The notes under the pieces were generated by a model. The model was not told the DNA's origin, made no database searches, and saw only the letters and a list, made by a program, of their open reading frames with translations. Source: Nitrospira sp. (GTDB taxonomy: Bacteria; Nitrospirota; Nitrospiria; Nitrospirales; Nitrospiraceae). From it: a stretch of DNA of 64,000 bases. The stretch spans positions 2,185,351 to 2,249,350 of the forward strand of contig CP092081.1 of the NCBI GenBank assembly GCA_022226935.1. The letters are read 5' to 3'. Both the position numbers and the translations under genes were made by a program. The number at the start of each line of letters is the position of its first letter. Position 1 is the first letter of the stretch. Below are positions 31,747 to 40,218 of the stretch, piece after piece.

Positions 31747-33912
31747 GTGGAAGAAATCATTAGTGTGAATGATCAGTTCTATATCCTGGCCAGTTCATCG
31801 ATGGCCGATGACCGGACGCGTGTGCTCAAGCATGGAGAAACGTTCGGCGTGTTCGACCGGTATGGCGACATTCAGCCGGTGGGACGGGGCACACAGGGGG
31901 TCTTCCATCAAGGAACCCGGTTTCTCTCGCGCCAAGAACTATTTCTAAACAATGATCGGCCGATGCTGCTGAGCTCGACGGTCAAGGAAGACAATGCCTT
32001 GCTGGCCGTCGATCTCACGAACCCGGATCTGTATCGAGACGGACGCATCGCCATTCCGCGCGGGAGTGTGCATGTGTTCCGCTCTCGTTTTCTCTGGAAC
32101 GGCGTGAGTTACGAGCGGTTTCGTCTGTCGAACTACAGCCTGGCGCCGGTGAAAATGACCCTCTCGATCCGATTCGAGGCCGACTTTGCCGACATCTTCG
32201 AGGTGCGCGGGAAAAAGCGCGAGCGCAAAGGTCGCATGTTGCCGAACATCTTACGAAAAGATCTTCTGGTGTTACGCTACGAAGGTCTCGATGAAGTCAC
32301 GCGGGAGGCGCGGATTCAGTTTGTGCCCGAGCCGTTGGAGATAACTGCCTCGCAGGCCACCTTCGGCATCGAGCTGGAGCCGAAAGGGGAGATTGCGGTA
32401 GCCGTAGTGGTCGCCTGCGATGAGGTAGACAGTCATCGGCCACTCTTGTCCTACGACGCGGCGATGGCGGAAGCCGGTTTGGCCTTCGGCGCCGAGCAGC
32501 CGGAGGACTGTACCATTCAGACCTCCAACGCCCAGTTCAATGAGTGGTGGAATCGGTCCGTGTTGGACGTTCGCATGATGGTGACCGATACCAGCGAAGG
32601 TCCCTATCCGTATGCCGGCGTGCCCTGGTTCAGCACGCCCTTCGGACGGGATGGGGTGATCACGGCGCTGGAGTGTTTGTGGATCAGACCCGAGCTCGCG
32701 CGCGGGGTGTTGGCCTATCTGGCGTCGACCCAGGCCAAGGAGGTCAATGCGGCGCAGGATGCCGAGCCGGGAAAGATCCTGCATGAAACCCGCAAGGGGG
32801 AAATGGCGGCGCTGCATGAAATTCCCTTCGGACTCTATTATGGCAGCGTCGACTCCACCCCATTATTCGTCATGTTGGCGGGGGCCTATTACGAGCGCAC
32901 CGCAGACCTGCCGTTCATTCAATCCATCTGGCCCAATCTCGAAGCGGCACTGACCTGGATGGATACGTATGGCGATATCGATCGCGATGGATTCGTCGAG
33001 TATGTGCGGAAATCGCCCACGGGGTTGGATAATCAGGGCTGGAAAGACTCCCATGATTCGATCTCGCACGCGGACGGCTCGCTGGCCGAAGGGCCGATTG
33101 CGTTGTGTGAAGTGCAAGGGTATGTGTATGACGCCAAGGTGCAGGCGTCGAAACTCGCAGAGGCGTTAGGATACGTCGATCGCGCCAGCCAGCTTCGACG
33201 GCAGGCCCGGTCACTCAAAGAGCGGTTCGAGGAAGCGTTCTGGTGCGAAGCCTCGTCGACCTATGCGCTTGCGTTGGATGGTCACAAGCGAGCCTGTGAA
33301 GTGAAGACATCGAACGCCGGTCACTGTCTCTACACGGGCATTGCCAGCGATGAGCATGCACGGCGCGTCGCGGAAACACTCATGTCCGATGAGTTATTCA
33401 GCGGGTGGGGCGTGCGCACCCTGGCCGATTCCGAACGTCGGTATAACCCGATGTCGTACCACAACGGATCGATCTGGCCGCATGACAATGCAATGATCGC
33501 CGTTGGTCTCGCGCGTTACGGCCTCAAGTCCGGCGTGGAAAAGATCATGACCGGGATGTTCGAGGTGAGTTTGGTCCTTGATTTTCACCGGTTGCCGGAA
33601 CTGTTCTGCGGGTTTGTCCGTCGACCCGGTCAAGGTCTCACGCGATATCCTGTCGCGTGTAATCCGCAGGCCTGGGCGGCCGGATCCGCCTTTATGGTCC
33701 TCCAGGCCTGTCTGGGGCTGTCGATTATCGCGTCGGAACAGAAAGTGATCTTCAATCATCCGATCCTTCCGGACTTTATCGACAAGATGCAGATCAAGAA
33801 CTTGACGGTGGGCACCGCGTCGGTGGACCTATTGCTTCGGCGGCATGACCTGGATGTGGGGATCACGGTCATTCGGCGAGTCGGTAAAGTCGAGGTCGTC
33901 TCGGTGAAGTAG
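31747..33912 (+). CDS. Glycogen-debranching-enzyme-type protein
   Basis: The 721-residue protein has an N-terminal beta-sandwich domain (about 20-220, the GDE_N form; VFHQGTRFLSRQELFLN) and a C-terminal (alpha/alpha)6-barrel amylo-alpha-1,6-glucosidase domain (about 270-700; PWFSTPFGRDGVITALE, DNQGWKDSHDSI, NPMSYHNGSIWPHDNA). These enzymes hydrolyse alpha-1,6 branch points of glycogen or related glucans. GTG 31747 follows GGAGG at normal spacing. Together with the glycosyltransferase upstream it points to storage or surface glucan metabolism. Confidence 0.9.
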   Translation: MEEIISVNDQFYILASSSMADDRTRVLKHGETFGVFDRYGDIQPVGRGTQGVFHQGTRFLSRQELFLNNDRPMLLSSTVKEDNALLAVDLTNPDLYRDGRIAIPRGSVHVFRSRFLWNGVSYERFRLSNYSLAPVKMTLSIRFEADFADIFEVRGKKRERKGRMLPNILRKDLLVLRYEGLDEVTREARIQFVPEPLEITASQATFGIELEPKGEIAVAVVVACDEVDSHRPLLSYDAAMAEAGLAFGAEQPEDCTIQTSNAQFNEWWNRSVLDVRMMVTDTSEGPYPYAGVPWFSTPFGRDGVITALECLWIRPELARGVLAYLASTQAKEVNAAQDAEPGKILHETRKGEMAALHEIPFGLYYGSVDSTPLFVMLAGAYYERTADLPFIQSIWPNLEAALTWMDTYGDIDRDGFVEYVRKSPTGLDNQGWKDSHDSISHADGSLAEGPIALCEVQGYVYDAKVQASKLAEALGYVDRASQLRRQARSLKERFEEAFWCEASSTYALALDGHKRACEVKTSNAGHCLYTGIASDEHARRVAETLMSDELFSGWGVRTLADSERRYNPMSYHNGSIWPHDNAMIAVGLARYGLKSGVEKIMTGMFEVSLVLDFHRLPELFCGFVRRPGQGLTRYPVACNPQAWAAGSAFMVLQACLGLSIIASEQKVIFNHPILPDFIDKMQIKNLTVGTASVDLLLRRHDLDVGITVIRRVGKVEVVSVK

Positions 33913-33940
33913 CGCGGGAGTGCGTGGACCGCTACGCTGG

Positions 33941-35452
33941 TTATGGCGCGTCTGCCAGCTGCCACAGCATCGCGAGAGCATATCGGGCGGCCGCTGCAAG
34001 GATGTCGAGATCGACCGTTTCGGCGGTGTCTGTCGGTTGATGAAAATGGGGATGCACCCCGCCGCTCACGACCGTGACTGTGGGAACTCCCGCCTCCTTG
34101 AACGGCACATGATCCCCGCCGGGGAAAAAGCCGAAGACATCGAGGCGATCTGCTAATCCCGCCGCTTGCCCAGCCTGCTGCGCGGCAGCCTTGTCCATAC
34201 CGCTGACGCCGATAGTCAGGCGTCCGTTGCCGACCGCCGCGTGGTCGACGTTGATCATCCCGACCGTCGACTGTAAGGGCACAACCGGCTGGCCGATATA
34301 GAATTTCGATCCCAGCAACCCCTGTTCTTCTCCGCTGAACGAGATCAGAACGATCGATCGTTTCGGCTTGACCGGTACGGCGTGGAGCACGCGAGCGACC
34401 TCCAGCAGGACGGCCGTTCCGGAGGCGTTATCGTCGGCTCCGGCAAACAGCAGTCCGCCTTGCCGTCCAAAATGATCGCGATGCGCACCGATGACGATCA
34501 CTTCCTCAGCCCGTGCCTCATCGTTTCCCGCCAGGGCGAAGATTACATTGTGAAGCATGCCGTCTTGCTCCGCGCTGTGCCAGCGCATCGTGACGACCGT
34601 ATCCGTCGCCGTCGATTGCGGAGGGTGGCCTTCATTGAGATTCTGTTGCAATGCGTGCAGTCGATCGTTGTTTGCTGATGGGGCGGCCTGGAGTATAGCC
34701 ATCGCGCGGGTGGTGCTGATCCAGGCCCCGGGAATCGTACGGCCCCCGTCCGTTAATCCGTAAAAGGCGCTTGGTCGACCCGTGACCCCGCGACGCGCTT
34801 CATACGCGTTAAGGATCGGCCCGGTTGCCGTGAGATATGCAATTGCCCCGTGGGCATGAGCAGCACGGGCCTTATCCGCATGTGAGACCTGCTTGGAGTA
34901 TCGCTCCGGTTTGCCGCGGAGAAACAGCACCACCTTGTTCCGCACATCGAGGCCCGCATATTCATCGAATCCACTTTCGAGATCGGAGATTCCGTATCCG
35001 ACAAACACGACCGGCGCTTGTACGTCGGCCGAAGGGGAGTCGAGAATGGGAAGGTAGTCGGGGCCGATCTGGTCCGGCGGCGAGTCGGGGCTGAGCGCCA
35101 GGCGGAGGAACGAATGTTCCCCGACAATCGTTGCGCGGTGCGGAGCGAACTGTGTGCGAATCGATTCATGGGCGCGAGCAGGCTCGGTGCCCGCCTCCGG
35201 CAAGGCTGCTTGTGATCTGTGTAGGTCTAGGAATCGTTGCCGTACGAATTCGGCGGAAGCGAGGTCGTCGGGGGTACCGGTCTGACGCCCATTAAATGCT
35301 GGTCCGCTTAAAGTACGGACATCCTCCAGCATGCGTTGGCCGGATATAAGGTTCAACGATTGCCTGAGCGACTCAGGAAGTTCCGGTTGGTTCTCGGCCA
35401 AGACCGGCAAAGGCGTCAGCACAAGCCAAAGGCTGAGGATGAGTTGACGCAT
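33941..35452 (-). CDS. M28 family peptidase with a PA domain
   Basis: The 503-residue exported protein has a signal peptide (QLILSLWLVLTPLPVLA) and an M28 zinc-peptidase domain with GAHRDHFG, GADDNASG, SGEEQGLLG, NVDHAAVG and a terminal His (PHFHQPTD), all five metal-ligand positions being present. A PA domain lies between the first helices and the catalytic core (VVFVGYGIS...LDVRNKVV). It acts as a periplasmic or secreted aminopeptidase. ATG 35452 is chosen from the signal peptide. Convergent with the debranching gene, 28 bases apart. Confidence 0.9.
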   Translation of the reverse strand: MRQLILSLWLVLTPLPVLAENQPELPESLRQSLNLISGQRMLEDVRTLSGPAFNGRQTGTPDDLASAEFVRQRFLDLHRSQAALPEAGTEPARAHESIRTQFAPHRATIVGEHSFLRLALSPDSPPDQIGPDYLPILDSPSADVQAPVVFVGYGISDLESGFDEYAGLDVRNKVVLFLRGKPERYSKQVSHADKARAAHAHGAIAYLTATGPILNAYEARRGVTGRPSAFYGLTDGGRTIPGAWISTTRAMAILQAAPSANNDRLHALQQNLNEGHPPQSTATDTVVTMRWHSAEQDGMLHNVIFALAGNDEARAEEVIVIGAHRDHFGRQGGLLFAGADDNASGTAVLLEVARVLHAVPVKPKRSIVLISFSGEEQGLLGSKFYIGQPVVPLQSTVGMINVDHAAVGNGRLTIGVSGMDKAAAQQAGQAAGLADRLDVFGFFPGGDHVPFKEAGVPTVTVVSGGVHPHFHQPTDTAETVDLDILAAAARYALAMLWQLADAP

Positions 35453-35523
35453 CAAATTGGGCTGATGGCTTTGGAAGGACAATGAGGCTCTCTGGCTATG
35501 ATGACCTACGTCAGCGAATGGCA

Positions 35524-35961
35524 TCAGATCGAAGTGGCATGTGCCTTCTGGGCCGACCAACGTTGATACCAGCGCCAGAGGGGCCGTTGTAGAAACTGCG
35601 GAAGGGGATATCCTAGGCCGCGAGTATAGCCGTCATCTCGATCAAGCAGGGCGAATGCCCACTGATATTTGGCCTGAAAGGCTGCGCATCGTTCCTGGAT
35701 TTCTTCTGTGCTGAGTGGAATGTGTTGCCGAAGGGCTGTGCCGATCGCCTCGTCGGTGGTCAGGTCACGAACAAGCCCCTCGATCTGGGCTGGCGTGAGC
35801 CGGAGATGCCGCATGAAGGATTGGTCCAACGCAGAGGGATAGGCATAGGCGCCGAGCGTCCCGGCCTGAAACGCCCGCACTTTGTCGATCAGGCGGGGGA
35901 GCCATATCAAGCCGGCCGCCGTGTCGCTCCATCGACGGGGAGGATGCTGTCGAAGATCCAT
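35524..35961 (-). CDS. DUF5069 domain protein
   Basis: The 145-residue protein has the DUF5069 opening (MDLRQHPPRRW...GLIWLPRLIDKVRA) and a helical body with a terminal WRWYQRW motif. Function unknown. ATG 35961 is preferred since the longer frame to 36102 reads low-complexity sequence; its ribosome site is weak. It is followed 71 bases downstream by the M28 gene on the same strand. Confidence 0.75.
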   Translation of the reverse strand: MDLRQHPPRRWSDTAAGLIWLPRLIDKVRAFQAGTLGAYAYPSALDQSFMRHLRLTPAQIEGLVRDLTTDEAIGTALRQHIPLSTEEIQERCAAFQAKYQWAFALLDRDDGYTRGLGYPLPQFLQRPLWRWYQRWSAQKAHATSI

Positions 35962-36157
35962 ACGTAATCCAGGCTTCAGCTCGACGAAACAGCCTTCGGA
36001 ATGAGGCACTATAGCATAAGGGAAGAGCCCCGTTGCAGAGAGCGAAGGGCTCAAGGTACTATCGGTTCCCGGGCCGGCTCGGGACCAAGTATTCCTGTGC
36101 ATGAGGCGGTTCCGGATCGCGAGAATAGCTCGAACGACAAGGCAAAGGAAATCCGCT

Positions 36158-36403
36158 ATGGCAGAGCAGGGAAAAGGTCTCTACGACTCTCAGTACGCAC
36201 GGTTTCGGGACAATCAGGGGACGCATCAGGGCTATGAATTTCAGCACGGGCCGGCCGGCAGTGTGCCTCCGCCCGTGGTTACGTTCATGGATAAAATAAA
36301 ATGGTGGACGTTGCGCGGATGGCGACGGAAGAAAATCCTCGCTGAACGTGATCGGTATCAGCAGGAGATCATCCAGATCAAGACAGCGCATCCGAAATCG
36401 TGA
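36158..36403 (+). CDS. Small charged protein of unknown function
   Basis: AAGGAAA precedes ATG 36158. The 81-residue product has an aromatic, Gln/Gly-rich N-terminal half (LYDSQYARFRDNQGTHQGYEF) and a basic C-terminal helix (WWTLRGWRRKKILAERDRYQQEI). No signal peptide or known motif. The basic helix could bind nucleic acid or membrane. It is 25 bases upstream of the haem-motif protein and probably in its operon. Confidence 0.55.
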   Translation: MAEQGKGLYDSQYARFRDNQGTHQGYEFQHGPAGSVPPPVVTFMDKIKWWTLRGWRRKKILAERDRYQQEIIQIKTAHPKS

Positions 36404-36428
36404 GGTCCGCTCGAGGAGGAGTACGTCC

Positions 36429-37259
36429 GTGCACTATGGATATGAGCGCGTCAGGCAGATACAGGTAGGTTGCGACGGTCAGGGTAGCGGTGTCACTTTT
36501 TTTGTCAAGGCGTTGCGGTGTGTCGGCGTGGTCGCCGTCGCTGGTGTGTTGGCTGGCGGGATAGGGACCGCATGGGCTGTGCCGAAAGAAACATCCAAAG
36601 AGAAGGCCGAGCATTTGCGGCAACAGGCCAATCCCCAGCTCTTCAACGATTGGACGTTTGACAAGGATGACGTGGGGTCTATTCCCAAGGGGTTCGTTCC
36701 CGTCGCATCAGGAGATCAACAGGCCGGTTCATGGAAGGTAGAAGCGCAAGCAGCCGTGCCATCTGCTCCCAACGTATTGCTCGGGACATCCGGTTGCGGA
36801 GGGTGTCACGAAATTCTTGTCGCACAGGGCTTTCAGTATGAATACCCCGATCTGGTTGTTCGTATTCAGCAAGGGGCCGGGCTTGCAGCGGGGCAGGTGG
36901 GTGTTGTGTTCGGGATGAAAGATGCCCAGAATTATTATGCGACCGTGGTGGATATTGCGCAAAAAACCATTCAGGTTGTGCGTGTGATCGACGGGAAAGA
37001 GTCGGTCCTCGGCCGGGCGGCGATCAAGGTCAAGCCGGTTGAATGGCATACCCTCCGCGTGCAGCGGAATACGATTATCAGCAAGGATTTCGTCGAAACA
37101 TTTTTCGACGGGAGTCTGGCATTATCCGTGGAAGATCAGGCGCTTGGAGTGGGGCAGGTCGGGATGCTGGTGAGGGGCGACGCGTCCGCGCGCTTCGATA
37201 ATTTTAATGCGGCCCCCTTGTATTCCAGCCGACCGTTGTCGGCTCCGGCGGCCTACTAA
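36429..37259 (+). CDS. Exported LamG-like protein with one CxxCH haem motif
   Basis: The 276-residue protein starts at GTG 36429 (GAGGAGGAG upstream). It has a signal-type segment (LRCVGVVAVAGVLAGGIGTAWA) and a concanavalin-like/LamG beta-sandwich, similar to 3-keto-disaccharide hydrolase domains (NDWTFDKDDVGSIPKGF, FGMKDAQNYYATVV, VEWHTLRVQRN, DGSLALSVED). Inside it is CGGCH at about residues 121-125, a c-type haem attachment motif, in an exported protein. This would make it an unusual single-haem beta-sandwich, or the motif may be a metal or disulfide site instead. Function unknown. Confidence 0.7.
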   Translation: MHYGYERVRQIQVGCDGQGSGVTFFVKALRCVGVVAVAGVLAGGIGTAWAVPKETSKEKAEHLRQQANPQLFNDWTFDKDDVGSIPKGFVPVASGDQQAGSWKVEAQAAVPSAPNVLLGTSGCGGCHEILVAQGFQYEYPDLVVRIQQGAGLAAGQVGVVFGMKDAQNYYATVVDIAQKTIQVVRVIDGKESVLGRAAIKVKPVEWHTLRVQRNTIISKDFVETFFDGSLALSVEDQALGVGQVGMLVRGDASARFDNFNAAPLYSSRPLSAPAAY

Positions 37260-37550
37260 GAGCGTTCGGAAACAGAAGAGGCACGAGCCCGACAGATCTT
37301 TTGAGAGACGATTTCGTGCTTGCCTTTCCCATTTCGGTAAGATACAGTGAAGGTGCTTCATTGCGAAGAGCCTTGGCGGTGAAGTAGAAAAAGAATTACA
37401 GGGCTCGATTCGATGTTGTTTTGGGTTCTTCCCGGGAATTTCGGAAGCCAGAGCTAAGATTGCCGCTGTGTTTGCATCTTCGGCCCATTCCTTCCTCGTT
37501 TCTTTCTCGAGTCCCAGACAACACCATTCTATTCTCAAAGGAGGAACCCA

Positions 37551-37847
37551 ATGGGTTCGAAGATCTACGTGGGCGGCTTGCCATATTCAACCACCGAGCA
37601 ACAGCTGAGTGACCTGTTCGCGGTGCATGGCGCGGTGACGTCCGCGCGCATCATCACGGATAAGTTCACCGGGCAATCACGGGGCTTCGGTTTCGTGGAA
37701 ATGTCGGGAGATTCTGAGGCGCAGGCGGCCATCAATGCATTGAACGGGACACAATTCGGTGGCCGCACGTTGACGGTCAACGAAGCCCGCCCGCAGGAGC
37801 CCCGCTCCGGTGGCGGTGGACGTGGAATGGGCGGGGGCCGGCACTAA
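37551..37847 (+). CDS. RNA-recognition-motif (RRM) protein
   Basis: The 98-residue protein is one RRM domain: RNP2 KIYVGGL at residues 4-10 and RNP1 SRGFGFVEM near residues 44-52, then a short Gly/Arg-rich tail (GGGGRGMGGG). Such small RRM proteins bind single-stranded RNA and are often cold-inducible. AAAGGAGG precedes ATG 37551. The 291-bp upstream region carries no gene and may be a regulatory leader. A terminator follows; a DEAD-box helicase is the next gene. Confidence 0.93.
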   Translation: MGSKIYVGGLPYSTTEQQLSDLFAVHGAVTSARIITDKFTGQSRGFGFVEMSGDSEAQAAINALNGTQFGGRTLTVNEARPQEPRSGGGGRGMGGGRH

Positions 37848-37873
37848 GCTGCGCCCGTTTCTATATACCTATT

Positions 37874-37907
37874 CAGGGGCTGCCGGCAGGGTAGCCCCTG
37901 CGTTTTT
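37874..37907 (+). terminator. Intrinsic terminator after the RRM gene
   Basis: An 8-bp stem (CAGGGGCT at 37874-37881, AGCCCCTG at 37893-37900), 11-base loop, then CGTTTTTCTT. It lies 27 bases after the RRM stop, separating it from the helicase gene at 37995. Confidence 0.8.
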
Positions 37908-37994
37908 CTTACCGTGTTGTCCTCTCTTTGGTCTGCAGGGCCATCAGGTTGCCTGCCCCTGTTTCCCCAGATAGAGATTTAGGAGTGTCGTTAC

Positions 37995-39344
37995 ATGGTG
38001 TCGTTTGCCGAATTGTCTCTTTCATCGTTTCTCGCTGACCGTTTACAGCAGGCCGGGTTTACCGCGCCGACTCCCATTCAGAGCGCTGCGATTCCGCTGG
38101 CGCTGCAGGGGCGCGATCTGTTGGCCCAGGCCAAAACGGGGAGCGGGAAAACGTTGGCGTTTCTCATTCCGTTGATTGAGCGGGCCGTCAAGGAGGGGTG
38201 GAAGCCCGCCGGTCACGCGTCCACGCAGACTGGATCCTCACGGTCGCCGCGTGCCCTGGTGTTGGCGCCGACCCGTGAGTTGGCTCTGCAGATTGAAATG
38301 GAACTGCGCAAGTATGCGCCACCGGCGGTGACGTCGCTGGCTGTCTACGGCGGTGTTCCCATCGAACGGCATTACCGTGCCCTTCGCCAGCCACCGATGA
38401 TCGTGATCGGGACCCCAGGACGTCTGCTGGATGTCGCCGGCACTCGTCATTTGGATTTGCGCGGCATTGAATATGTCGTGATGGACGAGGCCGATCAAAT
38501 GCTTGATCGCGGGTTCCTACGCGACATCCAACGTATTTTACAGCTGCTTCCCTCCCAGCGACAGACCATGCTGTTTTCGGCGACGTTCTCGCCGGAGATT
38601 CTCACGCTGGCAGAATCGATGCTCAAAAATCCTGCTCGTACGGCTGTGGATCCCGGCGTCAACACGCCAACCACCATTACGCATGCCTATTACGTGGTGC
38701 CCAGCGAAGCGTCGCGTGTACAACTGATTCATACGCTGCTGCAATCATCGGAAGCCGGGGATCAGTCGATGGTGTTTTGCGACCAGAAATACAAAGTGAA
38801 GCGCCTGGCTGCCCGGTTGGGCGGAGAGCCGGCCTCGGTGGGGGCCATTACCGGCAACCACTCGCAGGCTCAGCGTGAGCGGACGTTGACGGCGTTCCGT
38901 TCCGGGCGGTTGCGCTCGTTGGTGGCGACCGATGTGGCGGCGCGCGGATTGGATGTGCCGACCGTTTCTCAGGTCATTCATTATGAGTTGCCCGGCAATC
39001 CGACCTCGTACGTTCATCGTACCGGCCGGACGGGCCGAGCGGAACGATCCGGGGCCACGCTCTTGATTCTGTCTCCGCAAGAGGAGCATGAATATCTCGC
39101 CATGGTGCGGCGGTTGCGAATCCAAACGAAGCGCCTGGCACTGCCGACCTTGGCAGCGTTGCCGCCTCCTGCGCGTGAGACGGAATCGAACGGCCATCCG
39201 CGGCATGATGGACGCGGGCGTGATGCTCGGCCGCGTCGTTCCGGAGACCGCCCAAACTCCATGAGCCAGGACGCCAGAGGCGGGCAGGGTCGTCGGGGAT
39301 GGCGTGCCGGTCGTCCTGCGGCTCCGCGCCGCGGCAACAGTTGA
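37995..39344 (+). CDS. DEAD-box RNA helicase (RhlE-like)
   Basis: The 449-residue ATP-dependent helicase has all core motifs: Q motif (FTAPTPIQ), Walker A AKTGSGKT at residues 46-53, PTRELALQ, VMDEADQM, SATF, and motif VI HRTGRTGRA. A Gly/Arg/Asp-rich tail (about 395-449) is typical of RNA-binding extensions. It remodels structured RNA in ribosome assembly or RNA decay. TAGGAG precedes ATG 37995. Being next to the RRM protein suggests a cold-shock or RNA-handling pair, although a terminator separates them. Confidence 0.92.
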   Translation: MVSFAELSLSSFLADRLQQAGFTAPTPIQSAAIPLALQGRDLLAQAKTGSGKTLAFLIPLIERAVKEGWKPAGHASTQTGSSRSPRALVLAPTRELALQIEMELRKYAPPAVTSLAVYGGVPIERHYRALRQPPMIVIGTPGRLLDVAGTRHLDLRGIEYVVMDEADQMLDRGFLRDIQRILQLLPSQRQTMLFSATFSPEILTLAESMLKNPARTAVDPGVNTPTTITHAYYVVPSEASRVQLIHTLLQSSEAGDQSMVFCDQKYKVKRLAARLGGEPASVGAITGNHSQAQRERTLTAFRSGRLRSLVATDVAARGLDVPTVSQVIHYELPGNPTSYVHRTGRTGRAERSGATLLILSPQEEHEYLAMVRRLRIQTKRLALPTLAALPPPARETESNGHPRHDGRGRDARPRRSGDRPNSMSQDARGGQGRRGWRAGRPAAPRRGNS

Positions 39345-39398
39345 TGCAGTACATGGCCGGACAGAAAGGCTGTCCGACAGATTGAGGAGGATGCCGCG

Positions 39399-39932
39399 AT
39401 GAATTCTGCACGGAATCTGTTGCTGAGCATGATGGTTGCCGCCGGTTGCCTTGGAGCCGGCGAAAGCGCCTTTGCGCAAGGCGATCTTGTCATTGCCGAC
39501 GGCATGAAGGTGTCGTTGGAGTATACGTTGTCGCTGCCCGACAAAAGCGTGGCCGATTCGAACGTCGGTCAGGAGCCGATTACCTTTGTGCAGGGAGCGC
39601 ATGAAATCGTTCCCGGTCTCGAAAAGGCCCTCGATGGCATGAAGGCCGGACAGAAGCGGCGCATCGACGTGACGGCGCAAGACGCGTATGGCCCATACAA
39701 CAATAAGCTGCGGCAAAGCATCGATAAGGATAAACTTCCCAAAGACGTGAAGGTCGGGGATATTTTGCAAGCCTCGGATAATCGCCTGGTCAAAGTCTTG
39801 GAAGTGAATGACAAGAAAGTCCTGATCGATCTCAATCATCCACTGGCGGGAAAGACGCTCACCTTCGACGTGAATATCCTCAAAGTCGAGAAAGGCGATG
39901 CCGCCGACGTTCCTGAAAAGAAAACTCCCTAA
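39399..39932 (+). CDS. Periplasmic FKBP-type peptidyl-prolyl isomerase (SlyD-like)
   Basis: The 177-residue protein starts with a signal peptide (to about residue 26, ESAFA-QGD) and continues as a SlyD-type FKBP: VSLEYTLSLPDKSVADSN, then EIVPGLEKALDGMKAGQKR, an IF-domain insertion (about 90-145) and HPLAGKTLTFDVNI. It catalyses cis-trans isomerisation of Xaa-Pro bonds and acts as a chaperone. A signal peptide on a SlyD-type protein places it in the periplasm. TTGAGGAGG precedes ATG 39399. Confidence 0.92.
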   Translation: MNSARNLLLSMMVAAGCLGAGESAFAQGDLVIADGMKVSLEYTLSLPDKSVADSNVGQEPITFVQGAHEIVPGLEKALDGMKAGQKRRIDVTAQDAYGPYNNKLRQSIDKDKLPKDVKVGDILQASDNRLVKVLEVNDKKVLIDLNHPLAGKTLTFDVNILKVEKGDAADVPEKKTP

Positions 39933-40218
39933 GCGGTCGCTATTCACCTGAATGGTGAGCCGGCTGGCTTATCGGGCTGGCCGTAGGCTCTCGCGGTAAG
40001 ATACTTCCGACTCGCCGTGACGATCAGCGTCACGGCGGCACAGCGTGCTTCGACTCTCCCTTCAACAATGTCGGCGCGATTTGTTTTCAGAGGTGGCGTG
40101 TCTCGAGACATGCCCGGAAAGATCATGGCATCGTGCTGCCCACTCACATCATAAAGCCGGCGAACGTCATAGGTCTTTCACGAGAGAGCGATTTGGTTGG
40201 TGCGCATGTTAAGATGGC

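Noticed and set aside
38745..39947. Minus-strand open frame of 400 codons opposite the helicase and FKBP genes
   Set aside because: Shadow frame over two clear genes; no recognisable domain or start signal.
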